Position numbers and translations under genes: made by a program
Source of the DNA: Komagataeibacter kakiaceti JCM 25156
GTDB lineage: Bacteria; Pseudomonadota; Alphaproteobacteria; Acetobacterales; Acetobacteraceae
Reading direction: 5' to 3'
Assembly: GCF_000613305.1 (NCBI RefSeq)
Contig: NZ_BAIO01000015.1
Location: forward strand, 1-20,344
DNA length: 20,344 nt
Notes under the pieces: model-generated
What the model was told of the DNA's origin: nothing
Seen by the model: only the letters and a program-made list of their open reading frames with translations
The model's database searches: none
Part shown: positions 8,891 to 16,787 of the stretch, one piece after another
How the letters are laid out: the number at the start of each line of letters is the position of its first letter
Numbering within the stretch: the first letter of the stretch is position 1

Positions 8891-8933
8891 CATGCCTGTT
8901 TCTTCCGGCATCCCGGCTGGACAGACAGGCATG
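8891..8933 (+). promoter_or_regulatory. Leader hairpin abutting the ribosome site of the dehydrogenase operon
   Basis: CATGCCTGT (8891-8899) and ACAGGCATG (8925-8933) form a perfect 9-bp stem, with inner CCGG/CCGG pairing possible in the loop. The 3' arm ends on the first G of the GAGAGG site used by the small-subunit gene, so folding could affect initiation. Confidence 0.4.
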
Positions 8934-8947
8934 AGAGGCGACACCAT

Positions 8948-9562
8948 ATGGCTGTAGACCGGTCGTGTTTTTCCACCAGCGTGCATCTGACCGCCCCCAA
9001 CAGCATACGGATGGCTCAGGCGCTGCGTATGTCACGCCGTGACATGCTGCTGGGCGCCATGGGGCTGGCCACCGTGGCGCTGGGCGCGAAACAGGGCCTG
9101 GCCGCGACGGTTGATGAAGACCCGGTGGCGCCGCTGTTCCTGGCCCTTTCCCAACGGCTGACGGATCGTGACACGCTGGACCCGCAGGTCGGTCACGCCC
9201 TGTACGCCGGGATCATCCACGCGGTGCCCGACCGGCGCGCGCAGATCCAGAACCTTCACGCGCTTATGGCGGGCGGCACCTTCAGCAGCGCCAGCGCGCT
9301 GGCCCGCGCGGCCGAACATGCGGACCCGGTGTTCAAGGATGTGATCCATGACATCATGACCGGCTGGTACCGTGGCGTTGCCGACCAGAAGGTCGTGGTA
9401 TACCGCTCGGCTCTGATGTTCGACATTACCAGCGACGCGGTCTACCCCAAGACCTATGCCGCCGGGGGGCCGTTCTACTGGACCCGGACCCCGCCGGAAG
9501 TGGCGGTTCCAACGGGCGAGCCTGCCCTTTCGCCTTCAAAATTCGTTGTAGAACCCACCTGA
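8948..9562 (+). CDS. Membrane-bound FAD dehydrogenase, small subunit (gluconate 2-dehydrogenase subunit 3 family)
   Basis: A 204-aa small subunit of the three-part dehydrogenases of acetic acid bacteria (sorbitol, gluconate, 2-ketogluconate and fructose dehydrogenases). It binds the flavoprotein and carries it through the Tat system. The N-terminal part has a twin-arginine motif, SRRDMLL (Ser29-Arg30-Arg31), then a hydrophobic stretch GAMGLATVALGAKQGLAA with a likely cut near residue 53. The mature part (FLALSQRLTDRDTLDP, HDIMTGWYRGV, YPKTYAAGGPFYW) fits the family. The start ATG 8948 has GAGAGG nine bases before; in-frame ATGs at residues 22 and 28 would also keep the Tat motif. It is the first gene of the operon, with the large subunit 14 bases on. 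Confidence 0.88.
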   Translation: MAVDRSCFSTSVHLTAPNSIRMAQALRMSRRDMLLGAMGLATVALGAKQGLAATVDEDPVAPLFLALSQRLTDRDTLDPQVGHALYAGIIHAVPDRRAQIQNLHALMAGGTFSSASALARAAEHADPVFKDVIHDIMTGWYRGVADQKVVVYRSALMFDITSDAVYPKTYAAGGPFYWTRTPPEVAVPTGEPALSPSKFVVEPT

Positions 9563-9576
9563 ACCCGGAGCGTCCC

Positions 9577-11211
9577 ATGCCATCTGAACAGGATCTTTCA
9601 GCCGATGTCGTCATCGTCGGCTCTGGCGTCGCGGGCAGTTCCATTGCCAATGAGCTGGCGCGGGCGGGCATTTCCGTCATCGTGCTGGAGGCGGGGCCGC
9701 GTGTCGACCGGCAGCATTTTGTCGAGAATTTCCGCAATCTGGAAAACAAGCCCTCCTATCAGGGGCCTTTTCCCTCCGTGCCATGGGCGGAGCATCCACC
9801 CAACCAGATCACGCCAAACGAGTACCTGCATACCACCGGCCCGGACGCGGAGGCCTATCAGCAGGTCTATCTGCGCATGATGGGGGGCACCACGTGCACT
9901 GGGCAGGGTGCGCATGGCGGTACCTGCCATCGGATTTCGAACTGAAGACCCGGTATGGGCAGGGGCGTGACTGGGCGCTGAAATACGACGATCTGGAACC
10001 GTTCTACTATCAGGCGGAAGTCATGATGGGGGTGTGCGGGCCGGACGCGGCGAAGGAGGATCTCGGCTCCCCACGCCGCCAGCCCTACCCGATGGAGCGC
10101 TGCCCATTTCGTACGCGGCGCAGCAGTTCCGCAAGCTGATCAGCGAAAAGACGCCCTATCGCGTGGTGCATGAACCGCAGGCGCGCAACACCCGCCCCTA
10201 CGATAACCGCCCCACCTGCGAAGGGCACAACAACTGCATGCCGATCTGTCCCATCGGGGCCATGTATAACGGCAGCTACTCCGTCTATCATGCCGAGGCG
10301 GCGGGCGCGCGTTTCGTTCCCAATGCGGTGGTGTACAAAATCGAGCGTGACAGCGCCAACAAGCGTGTTACCGCCGTGCATTATTATGACCCCGACAAGG
10401 ATCGCACCGCGTTACCGGCAAGTATTTCGTAATCGCCGCGCATTGTATCGAGACGGCGAAGCTCCTGCTGGTTTCCGCCGATGAGCAGAGCCCCGATGGC
10501 ATCGCCAACAGTTCCGGCCATGTCGGCCGGAACATGATGGACCATACGGGGGTGCAGGTCACCTTCATCAGTGGCGACAAGGCGCTGTGGCCGGGCAGGG
10601 GACCGCTTGAAACCAACGTGATCGACAATTTCCGTGATGGAAACTGGCGTAACGAACGCGGCGCCTATCTCGTGCACATGGTGGATGACAACCAGGTTGA
10701 CCTGGCCACGTCGCTTGCGATTTCCAAGGGATATGTCGGGAAGGAACTGGAGGAGCAGATCCGCTATCTCGCCTCCCATACCGTCCGGCTGTTCAGCCAT
10801 AATGAAGGGCTGGCCGACCCGCAGAACCGCCTGACGCTGAGCAGCACGTACAAGGACGCGCTGGGTATTCCGCACCCGGAAGTCTTTTATAAACTTCCCG
10901 AATATACCGTGAAAAGCTGCGAGCATACCCGTGGTCTGTTCCGGGAACTGATCGGCCTCATGCACGGCACGGACGAGCAGTGGACGCCGGGCTACTTCCC
11001 GCAGGACCATCCCGCCGGCAGCACCATCATGGGGAGCGACCCGAAGGATTCCGTGGTGGATGGCTTCTGCCGCACGCATGACCACGAGAACATGTTCATC
11101 GCGAGTTCGTCCGTCTTTTCCTCGGTTGGAACCGGCAATATCACCCTGACCGTCGCAGCACTCGCATTGCGTGTGGCCGACACGCTGAAAAAAGAACTTT
11201 CCCATGCCTGA
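9577..11211 (+). CDS. Membrane-bound FAD (GMC-type) dehydrogenase, large catalytic subunit (three apparent frameshifts)
   Basis: The catalytic flavoprotein oxidises a sugar, polyol or sugar acid in the periplasm and hands electrons to the cytochrome c subunit. After restoring three bases it is 545 aa, matching fructose dehydrogenase large subunits (~544). It shows the FAD motif GSGVAG (15-20) in DVVIVGSGVAG, then MMGGTTWHWAGCAWRYLPSDF, a C-x5-C-x3-C cluster motif (about Cys215, Cys221, Cys225; CEGHNNCMPIC) fitting a [3Fe-4S] centre, and the catalytic pair His479 (QDHPAGSTIMG) and Asn522 (GTGNITLT). Breaks lie near 9896 (TGGCAC read TGCAC), 10100 (CGCCTG read CGCTG) and 10407 (ACCCGC read ACCGC). 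The start has GGAG six bases upstream. The substrate cannot be read from sequence; gene order small-large-cytochrome matches sorbitol and 2-ketogluconate dehydrogenases. Confidence 0.9.
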
Positions 11212-12525
11212 TGTTGCACACAAAATCCTGTGGTCGGTTCTGGGGGCGGGAGTAGGGCTGGCTGTTCTGTCCACGGAACCCGCCCGCGCGGATGAGCCTT
11301 CCGCCGAGCTTCTGGCGCACGGCAAATATATCGCCACGGCGGGGGACTGCATTGCCTGCCATACCAAACCCGGCGGCCAGCCCTTTGCGGGCGGGCTGAG
11401 CATCACGACGCCGATGGGTGATGTCATTTCAACCAACATCACCCCCGATCCCGACCACGGGATTGGCAAATATACGCTACAGGATTTCGAGAAGAGCGTG
11501 CGCCACGGCATCCGCCGGGATGGTAGCCGCCTTTACCCGGCCATGCCTTATGTCTCCTATTCCGGCATGACGGATGACGATGTCACGGCACTGTATGCGT
11601 GGTTCATGCATGACGTGAAACCCGTGGCCGAAACCCCGCCCGCCACGGCGCTCAATTTCCCGGCCAACCTGCGCATCACCATGGCGGTGTGGAACCTTGT
11701 GGCGGGTGAGAGCGACCCGGAAACGGGGGACGCCGCGACGTTCGACAAGCTGCGGCGGGGAAAATACATCGCCCATGCGCTGGCGCATTGCGGCACCTGC
11801 CATACGCCCCGCAACGTCATGCTGAGCGAGAAAGAGGACAGTTATCTGGCCGGTGCGTCCCTGCTGGGGTGGTACGCGCCTGATATTACATCCAGCAAGA
11901 CCAGCGGCATCGGGGACTGGAGCGAGGATGAACTGGTGGCCTATCTGCGCACCGGTCATATCGACGGGCTGAGCCAGGCGGCCGGACCGATGGGGAGGTG
12001 GTTGAGCACAGCACCAGCCACCTGACCGATACGGACCTGCACGCCCTGGCCGCCTATATCCTTCAGGTTCCGGCCAAGGAGGACGATGCCGAACACGCGC
12101 CCCGCGCACGTATCGGGCAGGCCCTGAATGTGCCGGACATCCGTTCGGGCGATCTTACCCGCATCGACAATCTCGATCCGATGGACGGCAAGGGCGTGTA
12201 TGACGCCAACTGCGCCTCCTGCCATGGTGATAACGGGGCGGGGTCGAGCAACCGCTATGTACCTTCCCTGTTCCATAACGCCGTTGTCGGGTCCGGGCAT
12301 CCGGATAACCTGATCATGACCGTGCTGGAGGGTGTGGACCGGACCGCGAATGGCGTTCATGCCTATATGCCCGGCTTTGGCCAGAATTCCGATGTGCAGC
12401 GCCTGAGCAACACGGAAGTCGCGGCCGTGGTCAATTATGTGACCAAAACCTTCGGCAGTGGCGATCATGGCGTCACACCCGAACAGGTCGCCACGCAGCG
12501 TGGGGAAACGCCTAAAACGCCCTGA
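11204..12525 (+). CDS. Membrane-bound dehydrogenase, triheme cytochrome c subunit (one apparent frameshift)
   Basis: The electron-exit subunit anchors the complex and passes electrons to ubiquinone. After restoring one G it is 440 aa. A signal peptide (residues 1 to about 29, ending EPARA) is followed by three heme c sites: CIACH (49-53), CGTCH (196-200) and CASCH (337-341), the three-heme layout of this family; GDCIACHTKPGG and HCGTCHTPRN are typical. Its ATG overlaps the last eight bases of the large-subunit gene, so the two are translationally coupled. The break is in a G run at 11992-11995: reading five G instead of four changes GPMGRWLSTAPAT-stop into GPMGEVVEHSTSHLTDTDL and keeps the third heme domain. 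Repeat copy 3 follows the stop closely. Confidence 0.92.
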
Positions 12526-12534
12526 ACTACCCAG

Positions 12535-12697
12535 AGGCCGATTGAAAACAACTGATTGATAAAAAACAATAAAAGTTTTTGGGTGCCGCCTTTTTTCAAA
12601 AAGGCGGCGTTTCCCGAAGCTTTTTGAAAAAAGCTTTACCGAAAACGTCCCTAAAATTTAGGGAATGTCCCAAAGGCCGGTTTTTCAAACAGTTCCT
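12535..12697 (-). repeat. Dispersed intergenic double-hairpin repeat, copy 3 (longest and best preserved)
   Basis: On the plus strand it runs: TTGAAAACAACTGATTGAT end; hairpin B, GCCGCCTTTTT (12585-12595) / AAAAAGGCGGC (12598-12608), a perfect 11-bp stem; GTTTCCCG; hairpin A, AAGCTTTTT (12617-12625) / AAAAAGCTT (12628-12636); a third hairpin CCCTAAA-A-TTTAGGG (12649-12663); and an end TTTTTCAAACAGTTCC. The two ends are imperfect inverted copies around TTGAAAA, giving a MITE-like outline of about 160 bases. It starts 10 bases after the cytochrome c stop. Confidence 0.75.
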
Positions 12698-12726
12698 TGC
12701 ACCGGGACGCGCCTGCTCCTTATGAT
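12697..12726 (+). promoter_or_regulatory. Promoter-like pair ahead of the PAP2 gene
   Basis: TTGCAC (12697-12702) and TATGAT (12721-12726) with an 18-base spacer. The -35 starts exactly where repeat copy 3 ends. The TSS would be near 12733. Confidence 0.4.
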
Positions 12727-12858
12727 GGGTGCGTCCTCGGGGCTTTCCTGCCGGGGCGTGTAACCTCCGCGCCTGTCATGCGTTAGTGCGTATTGCTGGC
12801 GATCGTGCCGGTCATATGCTATGCGGGATGGGTAGGTGGCAGGAAAATACGTTTCGTT

Positions 12859-13448
12859 ATGATACGTTTCATCACCGATTTCGCCGATCAGGGCGACATT
12901 CTGCCGGTCGTGGCCACGGTTGCGGCCGTTATGGTCTGGCGGGAGTGGCGGCGGGGCGCTTCCGTCTGGCTTGGCACGGTTATCCTGACGCTGGCGCTCA
13001 TGCTGGTCCTGAAAATTATGGGCCTGTATTATGCCGTATTCATGCAGGCCCCCGTTTTCAGCCCCAGTGGCCATGTCGCGTCGGCCTGCCTTGTCTATGG
13101 CAGCCTGTTGATCATGATGGGGCGTGAGGCGTTTATCGGCCTTCCCTCCCTTACGATGCTGCCCCTGATGGCCGTGGCGGCTGTCATGGCCTATACCCGG
13201 CTTGTATTACACGCCCATTCGGTGTCCGAGGTTGTAACCGGCGCATGATCGGATCAATAGCCGCCGTGGTGCTGGGGTTCAAATGCGGCCCGGTGCCGAA
13301 GGCGTTGTGGCTTTACCTGTTGCCCGCAGTGGTCGGGAGCGCCTTCCTGTTTCATGGATGGCATTTGGGGGCGGAAGTGGCCATCAGGAACCTGGTCCTG
13401 TCTGAAGGAAGTTCGGTAAGTCATTTCGTATATAAAATATTTGTATAA
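12859..13448 (+). CDS. PAP2-like phosphatase-superfamily membrane protein (one apparent frameshift)
   Basis: A small multi-pass membrane protein resembling PAP2 phosphatases (lipid phosphate or undecaprenyl-pyrophosphate phosphatase-like). Visible are PSGHVAS (second PAP2 motif) and YTRLVLHAHSVSEVVTG, which fits the third motif as R-x5-H-x3-E, with Glu in place of the usual Asp. The first motif (K-x6-R-P) is not recognisable, so catalysis is uncertain. The frame breaks near 13242: restoring one G turns VVTGA-stop into VVTGGMIGSIAAVVLGF and adds the last hydrophobic segments. The start is uncertain: ATG 12859 gives the family-like MIRFITDFADQ, while TTG 12793 would add a hydrophobic N terminus; neither has a good ribosome site. 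About 197 aa with the ATG. Confidence 0.7.
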
Positions 13449-13494
13449 TATCTCTTTTTTTGTATTTCATAATCTGATCCCCTTCAGGAAACAT

Positions 13495-13620
13495 CCCATA
13501 AATCATAAGAAAGTTTTTGGTGAAGCTTTTTTTCAAAAAGCTTCGGGAAACGCCGCCTTTTTGAAAAAGGTAGCACCCAAAAACATTTATTATTCATTAT
13601 CAATACACTGTTTCTACTTC
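13495..13620 (+). repeat. Dispersed intergenic double-hairpin repeat, copy 4
   Basis: Reads AATCATAAGAAAGTTTTTGG, then hairpin A, GAAGCTTTTT (13522-13531) / AAAAAGCTTC (13535-13544), CGGGAAAC, then hairpin B with a decayed right arm (CGCCGCCTTTTT / AAAAAGGTAG), CACCCAAAAAC, and an end TTATCAATACACTG similar to the TATCAATCAGTT end of copies 3 and 5. Confidence 0.75.
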
Positions 13621-13884
13621 CATCATGTCATTTCCAGCAGATGGATAGTGCATTTTATGCCGGACGAGGCGGCATGATCACAGGGCATTACCTGTAACAT
13701 ATCAGATTTCAGAAGATCAGACGCGGTAATGTGTGGCGTCAAACGATCTTCATACCGTCGCCTTGGCATGTTTCATGCCTGCTCAAGAAAGCTGACAGTA
13801 AAGACCCAGATCCATTTCTTTGTAAGATCAGTATATTCGTAATCCGCATCGGGACAGGAAGCCAGGTGCCCCCGGAATACGAAA

Positions 13885-13925
13885 CCCCTCACCCATATCA
13901 GGATCGTCCTGATGCGGGTGAGGGG
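13885..13925 (-). terminator. Strong terminator of the aldehyde dehydrogenase gene
   Basis: A long stem: CCCCTCACCC (13885-13894) pairs with GGGTGAGGGG (13916-13925), and inside it ATCAGGA (13897-13903) pairs with TCCTGAT (13907-13913) around a three-base loop, with one two-base mismatch. In the gene's direction it is followed by TTTCGTATTC. It lies about 50 bases after the stop. Confidence 0.8.
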
Positions 13926-13973
13926 CTGGTCCGTCGCTGGTTGACCCGGACGGGATCAACCAGAAGCAGGGAT

Positions 13974-15364
13974 TTAGAACGGTGCGTCGATATCGACGAC
14001 ATCAATCAGCTTGTGATTGACGAATTCCTTGATGCCAAGGCCAATCAGTTCACGGCCATAGCCGGAACGGGCCACGCCACCAAACGGCAGGTCCGCCTTC
14101 ACCATGGTCGGGTGGTTGACATAGACCATGCCGGTATAGATCTGTTCGGCAACCTTCACGCCGCGCTTCGTGTCCTTCGTGAAGACGGAGCCACCCAGCC
14201 CGAACGGGGAGTCGTTGGCGATGCGGATGGCGTCCGCCTCGTCCTTGGCGCGGTAAAGCTGCGTGACGGGACCGAAGAACTCCCACAGGCGGGCTTCATT
14301 GTCCTTGTGCAGGTTGGTCATGAGCAGCGGACGGAAGAAGGCCCCGTCATTGGGCACCGGCGCGCCGATGGTCTCGACCACCGCGCCGTGCTTCTTGGCT
14401 TCCTCGACCTGTGCCGCCAGTTCATCAGCCGCCTTCTGCGAGGACAGCGGGGCCAGCGTCGTGGTCGGGTCCATCGGGTCACCGGCCTTCAGTTCGGCCA
14501 CACCCTTCTTGTACAGTTCGACAAACCGGTCATAGACCGCGTCCACCACGATCATCCGCTTGGCCGAGACACAGACCTGGCCGGCATTCCAGTGGCGACC
14601 GAACACCGCCCACTTCACCGTCTTTTCCAGATCCGCGTCTTCCAGCACGATGAAGGCGTCGGAGCCGCCCAGTTCCATCGTGGATTTCTTGAGCGCCTTG
14701 GCCGCGACACCGGCCACGATCGCCCCGGCGCCTTCGGAACCGGTCAGCGCCACGCCACATACGCGCGGATCGCTCAGGATCACTTCGGTATGGTGGCGGG
14801 CCGCATACAGGTTGCGGAACGCGCCCTTGGGCAGGCCGGCTTCCTGCATCAGGCTGTCAAACGCGGCGGCGCACTGCGCACGTTGGATGCGTGCTTGAGC
14901 AGCACCGTGTTCCCGGCGGAAAGCTGCGGCGCGATGATGCGGGCGATCTGGTAGTAAGGGAAGTTCCACGGTTCGATCGCGAAAACGATGCCCTGCGGCT
15001 GATGGACCAGAACGGCCTTGCCTTCCTTCGGGTCGGCAACGGGCAGCGTTTCGGGGGCCAGCAGGCGTTCGGCATTCGCGGCGTAATATTCAAAGATTTC
15101 CGCCGAAAGTTCGGTTTCCAGCTTTGCTTCCCCGTAGAGCTTGCCCATTTCAAGGGTCAGCAGGCGGGCGTATTTGTCGATATCACGACGCAGAATGGCC
15201 GCCGCCTTCGTCATGACCTTCGCGCGTTCGGCAAAGGAGACGTGACGCCATGCCTTGAAGGCTTCATAGGCGTCGGTCAGGGCGGTCTGGATTTCCTGAT
15301 CAGTTGCTTCGGGGAAGGTTTTCAGCTTCTCGCCAGTATAGGGGTTGGTCGTTGTATAAGCCAT
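13974..15364 (-). CDS. NAD(P)-dependent succinate-semialdehyde-type aldehyde dehydrogenase (one apparent frameshift)
   Basis: A cytoplasmic aldehyde dehydrogenase, most like the Sad/YneI group that oxidises succinate semialdehyde to succinate; other aldehydes are possible. After restoring one base it is 463 aa, the usual length. Visible are PQGIVFAIEPWNFPYYQI (cofactor-side motif), ALTGSEGAG, ELGGSD with the general base Glu231, NAGQVC with the nucleophile Cys265 (34 residues apart, as expected), WEFFGPVTQLY, NDSPFGLGGSVF and FGGVARSGYGREL. ELGGSDAFIVLEDADLE and GQVCVSAKR are closest to the YneI pattern. The break is near 14878, where restoring one base gives KHASNVPQCAAAFDSLMQEAG. Start ATG 15364. 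It stands alone between a clear promoter and a strong terminator. Confidence 0.92.
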
Positions 15365-15394
15365 GGACGGGTCTGTTCCTGTATCGTTTGGTCA

Positions 15395-15422
15395 AGTATA
15401 TATTTCGCGCGCGGGCGTGCAA
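15395..15422 (-). promoter_or_regulatory. Promoter of the aldehyde dehydrogenase gene
   Basis: In the gene's direction, TTGCAC (15422-15417) and TATACT (15400-15395) with a 16-base spacer; the TSS would be near 15388, giving a leader of about 24 bases. An AGGA lies about 12 bases before the ATG, a weak site. Confidence 0.5.
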
Positions 15423-15861
15423 GAATCGTTTTTGCTACCACCAACGGACATAACCTGCAAAAGTTCATTTGAACACAGGGGGCATAAACGGCCCATATAC
15501 GGGAGAAAACCCGTCCTTTTTGCCGTTTTTCTGGTAACCCGTCTTGCCGGTGGCGTGAAACCCGCAAGATCGCCGCGCCTGATATAACACATTATTTAAT
15601 AACCACCGGCGCGTGCGGTGAAATCCGTGGGAATGCGGAGAGGAAGCGCATCCGGTCATGACGGCATGAAATTGGCGCTTTTTTATGGCAATGCCCGAGC
15701 GTGGCGCACGGGCGCTGTGGCCCGGAGCGCTCGACTGTGGAGAGGCCGTTGGGCGGCGCCGGTTTGTGCGTTTTCAGACATCTGGCAGGGAAGTGGGGCA
15801 GGGGAACCATCCGCAAAGTCGGCGGAAGCGGTCCGTCGCCAGATTTCGGAGCAGGTTTATC

Positions 15862-15990
15862 AGGAAGTTGTTTGAAAATAACTGATTGATAAAATTAGGT
15901 GTTCTGAACGCTGCCTTTTTTCAAAAAACTTCCCCCGAAACTTCCTGATTATTTTTGCGGAATGTCCCTGAACAGGCTTTTCAGGCAGCC
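15862..15990 (-). repeat. Dispersed intergenic double-hairpin repeat, copy 5 (internally deleted)
   Basis: It shares both outer parts with copy 3: GTTTGAAAATAACTGATTGAT at the left and GGAATGTCCC further right. In the middle, the left arm of hairpin B (GCTGCCTTTTTT) runs directly into the right-arm type sequence of hairpin A (CAAAAAACTTCC), as if recombination between the similar T/A loops removed the section between. Confidence 0.6.
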
Positions 15991-16339
15991 TCCTGTCGCG
16001 GCCCTGCTTCATTGCCTCCCACAATACATCTGGCCCGGATCTGGGGCGGCGTAGTCCTGTGCGGAACCTGGCACATTTCTTGCGCTGTCAGAATTACAGC
16101 GGGGTCCGGATGCGGCAGTTGGGTGTTCAGGCAAAGGGCGGGTCCAAAGGCTCATATGATCCGGATGATGCATAAAGGGTGATTGCCACAGGCAGGCGTG
16201 AATGGGGTGGAGGTCCGGATGATGACGCTACATGATCGGCATGGATGTTATCGCTCCTGATAAAGTTGTAAATGGGGGGATATGACCTGGCATCCATGTC
16301 GCGGCGCGGAGGAATGGATCGGATCAATTCATAAATTGC

Positions 16340-16370
16340 ATTGCGATTTGTTCTCATTCGTGTTTATGCT
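16340..16370 (+). promoter_or_regulatory. bfd promoter overlapped by a Fur-like site
   Basis: TTGCGA (16341-16346) and TATGCT (16365-16370) are 18 bases apart. The 19 bases at 16340-16358 (ATTGCGATTTGTTCTCATT) overlap the -35 and spacer and end in TTCTCATT, a typical half of Fur boxes. Iron repression of bfd is known in other bacteria; here it is inferred. Confidence 0.5.
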
Positions 16371-16400
16371 GGATTCACATTTTATGGGTGAGATGGATAA

Positions 16401-16622
16401 ATGTTTGTCTGCTCTTGTAATATGCTGACGGATGCGGATGTGGAGAAGGCCGTACGTAATGGCGCGGTCCGGCCGAAGGAAGTCTATGAATCCAAGGGTT
16501 GCCGTGCGCAGTGTGGCAACTGCGTGCCGGGCGTGGTGTGCATTCTGCGGCAGCTCGCCCGGCAGGGATGCATGACCGTGGCGGAGACCGCCCACCTGTC
16601 CGGTAACCTGCAACCGACCTGA
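16401..16622 (+). CDS. bfd: Bacterioferritin-associated ferredoxin
   Basis: A 73-aa [2Fe-2S] protein that donates electrons to bacterioferritin to release stored iron. The ligands are exactly spaced: Cys4-x-Cys6, then 31 residues, then Cys38-x2-Cys41 (MFVCSCN at the start and KGCRAQCGNC later), the diagnostic C-x-C-x31-C-x2-C of Bfd rather than of plant-type ferredoxins. Two further Cys (34 and 47) flank the second pair. Full length for the family. The ATG at 16401 puts the first pair at residues 4 and 6, as usual; the ribosome site is weak (GAGATGG). No bacterioferritin gene is next to it. The Fur-like site upstream fits induction under iron limitation. Confidence 0.93.
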   Translation: MFVCSCNMLTDADVEKAVRNGAVRPKEVYESKGCRAQCGNCVPGVVCILRQLARQGCMTVAETAHLSGNLQPT

Positions 16623-16660
16623 ACCGGGGGCGGAGTCCGCTCTGCTTTACGGTCAATAAA

Positions 16661-16688
16661 AAACGGCACCAGGTGAAGGGTGCCGTTT
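16661..16688. terminator. Shared terminator between bfd and the symporter
   Basis: A 10-bp perfect stem, AAACGGCACC (16661-16670) and GGTGCCGTTT (16679-16688), with an 8-base loop. On the minus strand it continues into TTTTTT, a classic terminator for the symporter transcript; on the plus strand the T run is only three, weaker for bfd. Confidence 0.75.
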
Positions 16689-16787
16689 GAAATGCTCAGG
16701 ATCAGGGGCGGGGCTGCCGCCCGCATTCGCATGGCCCGTAGGCCGTGGACTGAGGGGCTATCGGAAAAGCCCGGCACAGTGAATGCC

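Larger units (their letters stand above)
8597..8947. other. Divergent control region between copA and the dehydrogenase operon
   Basis: About 350 bases with no convincing gene. It holds the copA promoter, two dyads nearer the dehydrogenase (8719-8740 and 8747-8758) and a leader hairpin at 8891-8933. No clear -35/-10 pair for the plus-strand operon was found; TAATAT at about 8814 is a possible -10 without a good -35. Confidence 0.5.
12526..12858. other. Intergenic gap with the longest repeat copy and a promoter
   Basis: Contains repeat copy 3 (12535-12697) and then a promoter-like pair for the PAP2 gene. No other gene is visible. Confidence 0.6.
13449..13973. other. Intergenic gap between convergent PAP2 and aldehyde dehydrogenase genes
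   Basis: About 525 bases. It holds repeat copy 4 at the left and the strong aldehyde dehydrogenase terminator at the right. Between them (about 13620-13880) nothing recognisable is seen. Confidence 0.6.
15365..16400. other. About 1 kb without a recognisable gene
   Basis: Holds the aldehyde dehydrogenase promoter, a decayed repeat (copy 5), three spaced TCCGGATG sequences (16105, 16160, 16214) and the bfd promoter. Several short overlapping ORFs at 15618-15889 (plus) have no family features and no consistent ribosome sites. A gene remnant or an RNA gene cannot be excluded. Confidence 0.5.

Noticed and set aside
8714..8986. Minus-strand ORF of 90 codons in the copA-dehydrogenase gap
   Set aside because: It overlaps the small-subunit start and leader hairpin, has no family features, and the region is regulatory.
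9577..11211. The dehydrogenase large subunit as a pseudogene
   Set aside because: All three breaks are one-base G/C losses with full motif recovery, and the same type of break affects other genes in the window.
10384..11511. Minus-strand ORF of 375 codons
   Set aside because: Antisense to the dehydrogenase large and cytochrome subunits, whose motifs are unambiguous.
13731..14954. Plus-strand ORF of 407 codons
   Set aside because: It lies opposite the aldehyde dehydrogenase and its terminator; high GC keeps the antisense frame open.
15618..15889. Overlapping plus-strand ORFs of 62-85 codons
   Set aside because: Three frames are open over the same GC-rich stretch with no motif or good ribosome site; no frame stands out.
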